Source: Bacteroides zhangwenhongii (GTDB taxonomy: Bacteria > Bacteroidota > Bacteroidia > Bacteroidales > Bacteroidaceae). Taken from it: 64,000 bases of DNA. The stretch is from positions 682,001 to 746,000 of the forward strand of contig NZ_CP059856.1 of NCBI RefSeq assembly GCF_009193325.2, given 5' to 3'. Position 1 is the stretch's first letter. Each line of letters begins with the position of its first letter. Shown piece by piece: positions 42,926 to 52,049 of the stretch. A program made the translations under genes and the position numbers. Below the pieces are notes generated by a model. It searched no databases, was not told the origin of the DNA, and saw only the letters and a program-made list of their open reading frames with translations.

Positions 42926-43042
42926 TATTTGGAATAGCAAAAGGCATTTAGAAAGATTTAGATTTACTCTATACTTTAGATAGCATATGATTATCAGTGA
43001 TTTGCGATTTTGTGACATTTCTTGAAAGTATAGGTTCAAGAG

Positions 43043-43055
43043 CCTGTCTCTCCGC
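43043..43055. repeat. attR core, 13-bp direct repeat
   Basis: CCTGTCTCTCCGC, identical to the tRNA-Ser end at 29745-29757, 160 bases beyond the integrase start. Confidence 0.88.
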
Positions 43056-43091
43056 TGGAAAAGTACTAGTAATCAGTATTTTATAAGGATT

Positions 43092-43130
43092 ACACCCAAT
43101 TTTACATTTCGATAATGTAAAATTGGGTGT
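43092..43130 (+). terminator. Terminator hairpin right of attR
   Basis: The same 15-bp stem as at 29792-29829 with a 9-nt loop (TTTCGATAA), then TTTTGTTTT. By position this is probably the original terminator of tRNA-Ser before insertion. Confidence 0.75.
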
Positions 43131-43809
43131 TTTGTTTTAGTAAAGGTTTGAAAATCTGTTTTCCAATGAGCCGTGTCTTATTGGGAGCAAATTTAATCTC
43201 CCTAATTACAGTTGAAGCATTTCTTGGGGATCTAAAGTAACAGGCACTGGAAGGTATGGAATCGTAAACCAGAACGTACTACCTTTTCCTTCCCCCTTTG
43301 ATTCTACACCAATGTGACCTTTCATTTTCTCAATGACACTTTGACTGATTGATAGGCCAAGTCCTGTTCCTTGAACAAAATCATTAAGCTTAGTAAAGCG
43401 TTGGAAAATACGTGTTTGATTTTCTTTTGAAATACCGCATCCGGTATCGCGTACAAAAAAATAAATTTCATTCTCATGAAGTTCGTAACCATATGTTATA
43501 CTTCCCTTGTCTGTAAACTTACAAGCATTGGTAAGCAGATTAATAATTACCTGCGAAAGTCGATTCGGCTCTGTTTCGATACAGCAGTCAACCGCTCCTA
43601 GTGTATAATTTAATACAACATCCTGATGTACTTTCATGCGCATTGTTACTTCTATTTCCCTAATCAGTTCATTCAAGTCTGTTGGCTTATAAATAAAATC
43701 AAGAGCATTAGCTTCCACCTTAGCCAAATCAAGAATATCTTCTATTAATTGCAGTAACAGTTGATTGTTATTCTCAATGATATTGATGTATCTTTGCTGT
43801 TCTTCTTTA

Positions 43810-43814
43810 TCCTC
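43810..43814. repeat. Target-site duplication, left copy
   Basis: TCCTC, directly before the IS left end; repeated at 45410-45414. Confidence 0.88.
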
Positions 43815-43856
43815 CCTTAATTCCGCAACACTATTATAAAATATTTTTTTTAAGTA

Positions 43857-43881
43857 CCTGAGCAACAAAAAGTTGCTCAGG
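43857..43881 (+). terminator. Hairpin near the IS left end
   Basis: CCTGAGCAAC and GTTGCTCAGG pair perfectly around AAAAA. It lies between the left terminus and the transposase and could stop transcripts entering from outside. Confidence 0.55.
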
Positions 43882-43962
43882 ATTTTGCCATGTCAGAGGA
43901 TTCACTTAACTTAGTGTTGCAAAAAAATAATCAAACAAAACCTCATCAGGCATGGCAAAAAT
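43882..43962 (+). promoter_or_regulatory. Inverted repeat covering the transposase start codon
   Basis: ATTTTGCCATG (43882-43892) is complementary to CATGGCAAAAT (43951-43961), which contains the ATG at 43952. Long transcripts from outside would hide the start; a transcript begun between the arms would not. Confidence 0.5.
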
Positions 43963-45238
43963 ACAAATAAAATCCGAGAAGCTCACTCCTTTTGGAGGAA
44001 TATTTTCAATCATGGAGCAATTTGACTCCACATTGTCATCTGTAATCGACTCGACACTCGGTCTAAGGTGTAGCTCGTTCGGTTATCAGTACAGTGAAAT
44101 CGTCCGTTCCCTCATGAGTATCTACTTCTGTGGTGGCTCATGCATTGAGGATGTCACTACTCATTTGATGAACCATCTCTCGCTCCATCCGACACTTCGT
44201 ACTTGTAGTTCTGATACTATCCTCAGAGCGATAAAGGAACTGACGCAAGGAAACATCTCATACACATCAGATACGGGTAAGAACTACGATTTCAACACGG
44301 CTGACACACTCAATACCTTACTGCTCAATTGTATGTTTGCATCCGGCCAACTGAAAGAGGGCGAGATGTATGATGTTGATTTCGACCATCAGTTCATAGA
44401 GACTGAGAAGTATGATGCAAAGCCTACATACAAGAAGTTCCTTGGTTATCGCCCTGGCGTGGCGGTTATTGACGACTTGATTGTTGGCATTGAGAATAGC
44501 GATGGTAACACCAACGTTCGTTTTCATCAGAAGGACACGCTGAAGAGATTCTTTGAGAGATTTGAGCAGAACGGACTTACAATCAATCGTTTCAGAGCTG
44601 ATTGTGGATCATGTTCCGAGGAAATCGTGGAGGAAATAGAGAAACACAGCAAATCCTTCTATATCCGCGCAAACCGCTGCAGTTCGCTCTACAATGACAT
44701 CTTTGCTCTTAGAGGCTGGAAGACTGAGGAAATCAATGGCATTGAGTTCGAATTGAACTCTATTCTTGTTGAGAAGTGGAAGGGTAAAGCATACCGACTT
44801 GTGATTCAAAGACAGAAACGGATGGACGGTGTGCTGGATCTTTGGGAAGGAGAATACACATACCGTTGTATCCTGACTAACGACTATGAATCTTCCACAA
44901 GAGAAATTGTCGAGTTCTATAACCTTCGTGGAGGAAAGGAACGTATCTTCGATGATATGAACAATGGTTTCGGGTGGGACAGATTGCCCAAATCCTTCAT
45001 GGCAGAGAACACTGTGTTCCTTCTTCTTACGGCACTTATCCGTAATTTCTACAAGGCCATTATCCACAGACTTGACGTAAAGAGGTTCGGACTCAATGCA
45101 ACAAGTCGCATAAAAGCGTTTGTCTTCAGGTTTGTCTCTGTACCAGCCAAGTGGATCAGAACATCAAGGCGGTATGTGCTGAATATCTATACCTGTAATA
45201 ATGCTTACGCAGATATTTTTCAGACTGATTTTGGATAA
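43952..45238 (+). CDS. IS1380-family transposase
   Basis: A 428-residue DDE transposase with the DDE_Tnp_1-like core: first Asp in VDFDHQFIE, second in [14 protein letters not shown], and the Glu in the 'Y-x(2)-R-x(3)-E' type stretch [26 protein letters not shown] (in part). The C-terminus [21 protein letters not shown] is the usual basic tail. It moves the IS by cut and paste. The gene is intact; its product ends 171 bases before the right terminus. Confidence 0.93.
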   Translation: MAKIQIKSEKLTPFGGIFSIMEQFDSTLSSVIDSTLGLRCSSFGYQYSEIVRSLMSIYFCGGSCIEDVTTHLMNHLSLHPTLRTCSSDTILRAIKELTQGNISYTSDTGKNYDFNTADTLNTLLLNCMFASGQLKEGEMYDVDFDHQFIETEKYDAKPTYKKFLGYRPGVAVIDDLIVGIENSDGNTNVRFHQKDTLKRFFERFEQNGLTINRFRADCGSCSEEIVEEIEKHSKSFYIRANRCSSLYNDIFALRGWKTEEINGIEFELNSILVEKWKGKAYRLVIQRQKRMDGVLDLWEGEYTYRCILTNDYESSTREIVEFYNLRGGKERIFDDMNNGFGWDRLPKSFMAENTVFLLLTALIRNFYKAIIHRLDVKRFGLNATSRIKAFVFRFVSVPAKWIRTSRRYVLNIYTCNNAYADIFQTDFG

Positions 45239-45409
45239 CGCCTACAACTTATGGGTATGATACTGCGTATTGCCTCAAGTCGCATAGTGGGGCAAGGGGA
45301 TATTGTGGGCAGAAGTGGGTATTTCAGCCTCAATTTATCTGCTAATTCAGTGATGAGAGGACGTTTAGACGCAAGAAGGACGCTGAAGAGCTTAGTTGCG
45401 GATTTGAGG

Positions 45410-45414
45410 TCCTC
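45410..45414. repeat. Target-site duplication, right copy
   Basis: TCCTC, directly after the IS right end. Confidence 0.88.
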
Positions 45415-47987
45415 TATTGCAGTCAAAAGACTGGAAAAACCTACGATTGCATTTAGTGGAGTACGAATTTCATGACTTATATTGGCCAGAAATGCAGACT
45501 TCAAACGATCAGCTTCTTTTGCCGCCTCTTTAGCGGCAATAAGTCTGGCTTCTTGTTTTTTTCTTGAAGTTATAAGAAGTAAGGAACCTATTAGTTCTTT
45601 TGGTTTCAACTTTTCATCATATTTTGCCACAGACGCATTGACTTCAATCCACTCTATATTGGTCTTACCATTGTTTTCTGATAAAATCCGGAATTCTCCT
45701 TTAGCGTATTGTTTAGTACCATCACGTAAGTCAATATAGGTTTGCTTGACATATTCCAAATCTTCAGGATGAATCCTTTTGAAGTATTCCTTGTCTTCAA
45801 TGGTATGTGTATATATGGTTGATTCTGGACGTTCCGGAGAATCTATGTGCCGCATTGTTCTATTTGCCTCACAGGTAATCGTGTGTCTTTTCAGGTCCCA
45901 TTTCCACGGAATGATATGAGCTACCTCCAAAGTCATCTCCAGTGTTTTCGTAGTTTCTTTCAGAGAGTTTTCCGATTTTACCTTATCTGTAACATCAATA
46001 CCGAAGAACTCCACTTCATCATTATTCAATGTCTGACACACAAGAAAATCATAATAGGTGTCTGTTTTTGCAAAGTAATATGTAAACTTGATATTCTTTT
46101 TCGTTTTGCGTACATTATTAAGTAATCCGATAATGTATTCCATATCAAATAAGCTATTCTGTTCTTCGGTATCCGTATTTTTTGCAATCAGCTTGCTTGT
46201 TTCGTGGTTTTCTGAAACGAAATCTATGTTTATCAGTTTTCCGGTTTTGTCTGTTTTCAATTTTCCTGTCATATAACATATAGGCATATTGTCCACCATT
46301 CTATTGCGAGATGCCATGTATGTCATTTTCTTACGTTGGAATATCATGAAAATTCCCAATATGAATAGAATGGCTACCAATACGATGCTGCTTATTATAA
46401 TTTGCCAAAAATAGCGTTTCCAGAAACTTTCCGGTTTGTTTATGAAAACAGTGTCTTTCGGGCAATTGTCTACAAGGAGTCCATACGACTTCAGTTGCAG
46501 ATAATCTACTTTCGGATATTTCATCGTGGGATACGTAAAAGGGATATTACGCATATTTTCACCTGCCACCATTCTTCGGAATACGCGAATAGAATTTTGT
46601 AAGATCTCCTGTTGGTCGGCAAAGTATCCACCAGTAGCTCCTCCTGATTCAAGATACTTTTCTTTCAAAGAGAAAATCGGGCGAGGAGATGAGGCTATCA
46701 ACTTGAAATCTCCCGTCACTAGCATAGGATACCCAAACGCACTCGGACGAGAATAGTACCATGATCCTAGCAGGATTCCAACAGATTGATCAGAGGATAT
46801 TAAATATGTCTGTATATTTTTTCTGGAATTTTCCGAAGCAACCAGCCATTCATATTCAAGTAACGGATATTCTAGAGTAAGATATGCCTTGATTTTTTCA
46901 TTCAGCTCCATATTACCGGCAAGGTTATCAGACGCAAACACCAGTTTCTTCATGTCCGGTTGCATCCTGACCATCATATCAATCGTTTCTTTGTATAATT
47001 CCGGAACCTCAATATAGGTAAAGTTGTATTGTTCCCGTATGTCTGACAAATGTATTTTCGTTGCACTCGCTGTGACTTTATTTCCTGATAGATATTTTTC
47101 ATTTAATACAATGTTATCGTTTGCTCCTATAAGCAGCATCGGAACATCGCCCCATTCATTCTTGATTTGGTCCCTTAAAGAGAATGCCATCCTTCCGAAG
47201 AGAATAAGATAGTCCGGTTTGTTATTCTTAAAACGGTTGAATATCTGTTCCTTGACTAGATTGTACAAAGAGTCGGTTTGAATAAGTATAGCATTCATGT
47301 GAACCAGGTCATAATCCAGATTTTCAGTATTTGCAGCTTCTATCAAATACTGGGTAATATAATTTTGTACCCATGGCGCACTTTCATTATATGAATTGAT
47401 GATAAGTAGTTTTTGGGACTGAGATGCAGCACATAACGGTTGCCACGCAAAGGTTATTAGACAAATGCTGACTCCTAATATATGTTTGTTGCGTTTAAAA
47501 AAACATTTAACAATATTATTATATAATGCCATGATTCTAAATAATATATAGTTCTAATTGTTTCTTTGTGATAGATGATAATTGCTTATATTTAATCTAT
47601 TAATGAGTTATCGTGTGACAAAATTAAAACTGTTTCACTTTTTGCCATGATTTTATCTGTTTGGGTATGTTAATAGTTGTTTAATATTTGACTTTTGGAC
47701 AAATATCATTGAAAAAAGAACAGATTGAGAAGTATGGAGATATCAGGATAGTATATTTTTCATGTAACTTTTTTCTTTTTATGTGGTTATATGTATTTGG
47801 TTTTTTAATAGTGTTATCTCCTATTCATATTTATTCTTTCTTTTATACAAGTGTTTTATAGATAACAGTTGCTTAAGGTAATTATTTTTCTTAATTTTAT
47901 TCTGAATTAGAATTGGCTATTGTTATTATTTAACATCGATTTCCGTATATGCTCTTAAATAGTGTCTATGCCGTTTTATTAAAATAG

Positions 47988-48343
47988 CCTTCACCTTTTC
48001 ACTGCTATCTCCTATTCATGGGTGTTAGCGGGTGAAGGGGGGCTCCTTCAGCAAGTATACATAGCAATATTATGTTCCAAAAAGCAGCTGGATTTTCTCT
48101 TGATATATTATGCTTATCATTACCGTGATAAGAACTTATCATATTTATGATACTTACTTATCACAATAGTGATAATACCTTATCATTTTAATGATAAATG
48201 AGAAATCTAGGCGTTGGAGTTATGTTTGATCAAGATGTAACTGAAACAAAATGATACACATCAGAACTGTGAAAGCTGGGTGAAGGGGAACACCTTCACC
48301 CGCTAATGCCCTAGCGACGGGAGATACAGAAAAAAGGTGAAGG
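47988..48343. repeat. MITE-like 356-bp inverted-repeat unit
   Basis: Starts CCTTCACCTTTT and ends AAAAGGTGAAGG. The arms (47988-48053, 48275-48343) are imperfectly complementary; TTAGCGGGTGAAGG (48025-48038) matches CCTTCACCCGCTAA (48293-48306) perfectly. No reading frame. No target duplication is obvious. The centre holds the palindrome array. The remaining gene-less parts (47533-47987, 48344-48475) are AT-rich without clear features except the 14-mer TATCTCCTATTCAT seen at 47815 and again in the left arm at 48006. Confidence 0.65.
48114..48197. promoter_or_regulatory. Array of four 18-bp palindromes at 22-bp period
   Basis: TTATCA-N6-TGATAA at 48114, 48136 (last base C), 48158 and 48180. 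Spacing between starts is exactly 22 bp each time and the six central bases differ (TTACCG, TATTTA, CAATAG, TTTTAA). Looks like four operator sites on one face of the DNA. Confidence 0.8.
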
Positions 48344-48475
48344 GGGACGGAAGATTGCAACTTATTGGGAAGGAAAGACGTTGTTTGCATTACTGTATAT
48401 AAAGCGTTGTTTACATTGCTTGAATAATAAAATGCTAATGTTTCTTATTTTTACCTTGTGAAACAAAATATTTTC

Positions 48476-48505
48476 TTGACTTTTTAATAATAAGAATTAC
48501 CTTTG
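48476..48505 (+). promoter_or_regulatory. Promoter of the TPR-AraC regulator gene
   Basis: TTG at 48476-48478, 19 bp, TACCTTTG at 48498-48505. Ideal Bacteroides promoter. It decides the start of the next gene. Confidence 0.8.
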
Positions 48506-48529
48506 ACAGATAAAATGATGGTAAACGCT

Positions 48530-50284
48530 ATGAGGTATATACGACTTGGGGTATGTATATGTATTCTTTTATTTGTGCATAACCAGATTTTAATGGCCGA
48601 TGAGGCCGTAAATACAGATTCTATAACTACTGAATATATAAGGAGTATTTATATTGAGAAGCCGAAATGTGCTTTGAAACTTTTAGATGTAGCGGAGAAT
48701 AAAAATTCTATGCCTTTACGAGTTATAGACGAATTACGTAGCTTGTCATATCGTAATCTGTTTATGAATAAGCTTGCGTATGTATATGCAAGAAAGTCTT
48801 ATGTGCTTGATTCTGTATATCAAAAGGATCCTGAACACTTATTGAAAATGACTGTTTATTTGGCGGAATTATCTTTCTTGATGAGTAAATATAACGAGAG
48901 TATGAATTATGCGCTTGACGGGATTGCCCAATCAAAAAGGTTGGAGGACCGCGTGTCCGAAGCCCGGTTGTTATACTGCATTGGAGAGAATAACCGTATG
49001 TTGTCATTTAAAGATAAAGCGTATGATTATTTTGATTCTGCTATCGATTTGTTGAAAGGGAGAAAAGGCGTAAAAGAGATAGGAATGCTCTCTTCTTTCT
49101 ATGGAGGGAAAATGAGTTATTTAATGACTGACTCTTTGTATGAGGATGCGTCAGTTATGGCTTTGGAACGTGAAAAGCAGATAAAAAAATTGGAAACTTT
49201 ACCTGATGTTCCGAAAGGGTTGGTTGATATGCAATATGGTTATCTGTATTCCAAGTGGGCATATAATTGCTATATGGAAAAGAAATATGAGCAGGCGGAA
49301 AAGTATTTTGCTATGTATCAATCGACTGAATACTCCCGTACGCCTGATGGAAAAATGTATTCAATTCCTTATTTGCTGGTCTCCAAGCATTACAAGCAAG
49401 TGATTGACAACTGTCAGGAGTTTAAAGAACTGATGAGGAAACAACAGGATACTATCAATACACAATATATGAATGTGCTTGAAAGAGAAGTGCAAGCTTA
49501 TATGGGTATGGGAAACTATAAGGAAGCGGCAGTTTTGCAGGGAGCTATTATAGCCATAACGGATAGTATTAATAACAGGGATAAAGAGAATGCGGCATTA
49601 GAGCTGAATACGATGTATAATACTTCTGAAAAGGAGGATTATATAGCAAAACAAGCATTCCAATTGAAAATCAGAAACATAACGTTGACCTTTTTGACGT
49701 GTATTACGCTGTTGGCTTTGTTTGTATTATGGCGTATGTGGCGCTTCAACCATATTATCAGATATAAGAATAAAATCCTTGCTAAGTTTATAAACGAGAG
49801 ATTGGCCAGGAAGAAAGACGGTCAGTCACTGAATGTTGATGAACAGCTTATGATCTCGCAAGATATAGAAGATGAAAGCATTTTGTTTGACAACCAAGAG
49901 GAGGTCGCTGATGAAGCCAGTAAAGTGAGCGGGGAAGAAGAAGAGAATAAAAAAATATTTGTTGAATTGAACCGTATTGTTGTTCAAGACCAGTTATATC
50001 TTTCTTCAGAATTGTCGAGAGAAGATCTGGCACAACTCGTACATTTGAATAACGCACGTTTTGCCCGAATGATAAAAGAATGTACCGGCACTAATTTTAA
50101 TGGATATATCAATGATTTGCGTATAGACCATGCAATTAAATTATTAAAACTGCATCCTAATTATACGATACGTGCCATAGCTGATGAAGCCGGATTCAAC
50201 AGTACCCCGATATTATATAATCTTTTCAAGAAAAAGACAGGCATGACTCCGTACGAGTTTAAGAAAGCACAAGAATCTCTTTAA
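48530..50284 (+). CDS. TPR-containing AraC-family transmembrane regulator
   Basis: The longest frame begins at a TTG (48503) inside the -7 box, so it cannot be translated in full from this promoter; I chose ATG 48530 (MRYIRLGVCICILLFV). The 584-residue product has a signal/anchor helix, a periplasmic TPR domain (about 30-360), a membrane helix (ITLTFLTCITLLALFVLWRMWRF) and a cytoplasmic AraC-type double HTH (LSREDLAQLVHLNNARFARMIKE...IRAIADEAGFNSTPILYNLFKKKTGMTPYEFKKA, in part). It would sense envelope signals and bind DNA directly. Confidence 0.88.
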   Translation: MRYIRLGVCICILLFVHNQILMADEAVNTDSITTEYIRSIYIEKPKCALKLLDVAENKNSMPLRVIDELRSLSYRNLFMNKLAYVYARKSYVLDSVYQKDPEHLLKMTVYLAELSFLMSKYNESMNYALDGIAQSKRLEDRVSEARLLYCIGENNRMLSFKDKAYDYFDSAIDLLKGRKGVKEIGMLSSFYGGKMSYLMTDSLYEDASVMALEREKQIKKLETLPDVPKGLVDMQYGYLYSKWAYNCYMEKKYEQAEKYFAMYQSTEYSRTPDGKMYSIPYLLVSKHYKQVIDNCQEFKELMRKQQDTINTQYMNVLEREVQAYMGMGNYKEAAVLQGAIIAITDSINNRDKENAALELNTMYNTSEKEDYIAKQAFQLKIRNITLTFLTCITLLALFVLWRMWRFNHIIRYKNKILAKFINERLARKKDGQSLNVDEQLMISQDIEDESILFDNQEEVADEASKVSGEEEENKKIFVELNRIVVQDQLYLSSELSREDLAQLVHLNNARFARMIKECTGTNFNGYINDLRIDHAIKLLKLHPNYTIRAIADEAGFNSTPILYNLFKKKTGMTPYEFKKAQESL

Positions 50285-50369
50285 AAATTATGCCGTACAA
50301 TGTTCTTGTATGGTTAAACAATTTCCGGTCTTATCGGTTTATTCTAATAAGTAATCAATATAAATAATC

Positions 50370-50732
50370 ATGATACAGGTTAGGATAAAGCGAGTATACG
50401 AAGACTTTTCGGAGGCAGACGGATATAGGGTATTGGTTGACAAATTATGGCCGCGCGGCATAAAAAAGGAATGGTTGAAATATGATTATTGGGCAAAAGA
50501 TATCACCCCATCCGCCGCTTTGCGCAAATGGTTTCACGATGATATACCAGGACACTGGAATGACTTCGTCGTACTGTATCAGAAAGAGCTGGATGCTTCT
50601 CAGGCAGCGACCGATTTTCTGGCCCTTATCAAACCGCATCCGGTAGTAACACTCATTTACGCTTCTAAAGAACCTGTATATAATCATGCCCGAATACTCC
50701 GCGATTATCTGGAAATGCGTTTGAAAGAGTGA
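50370..50732 (+). CDS. DUF488 family protein
   Basis: A 120-residue cytoplasmic protein with the DUF488 pattern: RVLVDKLWPRGIKKEWLKYDYWAKDITPS, then ALRKWFHDD and VTLIYASKEPVYNHARILRDYL. The family is widespread, of unknown activity, with a conserved Arg/Asp-rich pocket. It stands alone between the regulator and the menaquinone operon. Confidence 0.88.
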   Translation: MIQVRIKRVYEDFSEADGYRVLVDKLWPRGIKKEWLKYDYWAKDITPSAALRKWFHDDIPGHWNDFVVLYQKELDASQAATDFLALIKPHPVVTLIYASKEPVYNHARILRDYLEMRLKE

Positions 50733-50783
50733 AATTAAAGTAATTTTTATCTGCTTACGCTTTCTGTCGTTCACTCAATTTCC

Positions 50784-50791
50784 TACCTTTG
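50784..50791 (+). promoter_or_regulatory. -7 box of the menaquinone operon
   Basis: TACCTTTG, 25 bases before the first ATG; a -33 TTG at the right distance is not evident. Confidence 0.6.
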
Positions 50792-50816
50792 TAATCTAAA
50801 TCAAAATCGTGTAGCC

Positions 50817-52049
50817 ATGAAGTATAAATTATTGGTCTTGGATGTAGACGGAACACTACTGAATGATGCGAAAGAAATTAGTAAACGTACGCTGGCCGCT
50901 TTGTTGAAGATTCAACAGATGGGAGTACGTATTGTTTTGGCTTCCGGCAGGCCGACCTATGGTTTGCTGCCGTTGGCAAAATCTCTTGAACTTGGAAATT
51001 ACGGAGGTTTTATCCTTTCCTATAATGGTTGTCAGATTATCAATGCACAGAACGGAGAGGTGCTGTTTGAGCGTCGCATAAATCCGGAAATGCTGCCTTA
51101 TCTGGAAAAGAAAGCCCGTAAGAATGGATTTGCGCTGTTCACGTACCACGATGATACCATTATAACCGATTCTCCCGAGAATACACATATCCGGGATGAA
51201 GCCAGATTGAATAATTTGCGGGTGATAAAGGAAGAGGAATTCTCCTCAGCCATTGATTTTGCTCCTTGCAAATGTATGCTTGTCAGTGATGATGAAGAAG
51301 CGCTTGTCGGTTTGGAAGATCATTGGAAAAGACGGTTGAACGGAGCATTGGATGTTTTCCGTTCCGAACCCTATTTCCTTGAGGTCGTTCCGTGTGCTAT
51401 CGACAAGGCGAATACTTTGGGTGCTTTGTTGGAAGCGTTGAACCTGACACGTGATGAGGTAATTGCCATTGGTGACGGTGTATGCGACGTGACTATGATT
51501 CAGTTAGCGGGGTTGGGAATAGCTATGGGGCATTCTCAAGACTCGGTGAAAGCGTGTGCCGATTATGTGACAGCGTCGAATGAAGAAGACGGGGTAGCCC
51601 TTGCCGTTGAAAAAGCAATCATAGCCGAAGTCCGTGCAGCGGAAATTCCATTAGACCAACTGAATGCGCAGGCGCGTCATGCATTGATGGGAAATCTGGG
51701 TATCCAATATACGTATGCGTCTGAGGACAGAGTAGAGGCGACAATGCCTGTCGATCACCGTACTCGCCAGCCTTTCGGCATTCTACATGGCGGTGCTACG
51801 CTTGCATTGGCTGAAACGGTTGCAGGACTGGGTTCTATGATTCTTTGCCAGCCTGATGAAATAGTAGTGGGAATGCAGGTCAGCGGAAATCATATATCTT
51901 CCGCTCACGAAGGAGATACCGTGCGGGCAGTGGGAACCATTGTACACAAAGGACGCTCATCTCATGTATGGAATGTGGATGTCTTTACTTCAACAAACAA
52001 ACTGGTGTCTTCCGTACGGGTAGTCAACAGTGTTATGAAAAAAAGATGA
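50817..52049 (+). CDS. HAD phosphatase fused to a hotdog thioesterase (DHNA-CoA hydrolase)
   Basis: A 410-residue fusion. Residues about 1-270 are a Cof-type HAD-IIB hydrolase (VLDVDGTLLND; GDGVCDVTMI). Residues about 280-410 are a PaaI/YbgC-type hotdog thioesterase (GILHGGATLALAETVAGLGS). As first gene of the men operon, whose other genes lack a thioesterase, the C-terminal domain probably hydrolyses 1,4-dihydroxy-2-naphthoyl-CoA. The HAD substrate is unknown. The stop overlaps menF (ATGA). Confidence 0.9.
   Translation: MKYKLLVLDVDGTLLNDAKEISKRTLAALLKIQQMGVRIVLASGRPTYGLLPLAKSLELGNYGGFILSYNGCQIINAQNGEVLFERRINPEMLPYLEKKARKNGFALFTYHDDTIITDSPENTHIRDEARLNNLRVIKEEEFSSAIDFAPCKCMLVSDDEEALVGLEDHWKRRLNGALDVFRSEPYFLEVVPCAIDKANTLGALLEALNLTRDEVIAIGDGVCDVTMIQLAGLGIAMGHSQDSVKACADYVTASNEEDGVALAVEKAIIAEVRAAEIPLDQLNAQARHALMGNLGIQYTYASEDRVEATMPVDHRTRQPFGILHGGATLALAETVAGLGSMILCQPDEIVVGMQVSGNHISSAHEGDTVRAVGTIVHKGRSSHVWNVDVFTSTNKLVSSVRVVNSVMKKR

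Larger units (their letters stand above)
29745..43055. mobile_element. Integrative mobilizable element in tRNA-Ser (about 13.3 kb)
   Basis: Bounded by 13-bp direct repeats of the tRNA 3' end. All genes run on the minus strand, from the integrase at the right end to cargo at the left end. It has its own integrase, MobV relaxase with oriT, primase and helicase but no type IV secretion genes, so it would depend on a helper such as the ICE in this window. Integrase and primase frames are each interrupted by one base. Confidence 0.88.
43815..45409 (+). mobile_element. IS1380-family insertion sequence, 1595 bp, complete
   Basis: Terminal inverted repeats: left CCTTAATTCCGCAAC (43815-43829) and right, read inward, CCTCAAATCCGCAAC (45395-45409), 13 of 15 identical. 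5-bp duplications TCCTC flank it. One transposase gene fills it. Length and ends fit the Bacteroides IS612/IS613/IS614 group of IS1380; the exact name needs a database. Confidence 0.92.
43206..47532 (-). pseudogene. Sensor histidine kinase interrupted by an insertion sequence
   Basis: The N-terminal part (47532-45410) has a signal/anchor helix, a periplasmic ABC-substrate-binding-like sensor domain ([18 protein letters not shown]...), a membrane helix ([21 protein letters not shown]), a PAS-like part and the H-box [23 protein letters not shown]. The C-terminal part (43809-43206) goes on KEEQQRYINIIENNNQLLLQL and has the HATPase domain (NLLTNACKFTDKG, DTGCGIS, GTGLGLS). Removing the IS and one copy of the 5-bp duplication gives an open frame of 908 residues. 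There is no receiver or HTH domain. Confidence 0.92.

Noticed and set aside
43815..45409. Placing the IS left end at the CCTGAGCAAC hairpin (43857)
   Set aside because: No matching right end or target duplication results. The ends at 43815 and 45409 give 13 of 15 matching terminal repeats, a 5-bp duplication and an exact restoration of the kinase frame.
45251..45475. A plus-strand frame at the IS right end
   Set aside because: Covers the IS non-coding tail and the antisense of the kinase gene; no start context or family.
48114..48197. Reading the palindrome array as a short CRISPR
   Set aside because: Repeats are 18-bp palindromes with 4-bp gaps; there are no spacers of 25-40 bp and no cas genes.
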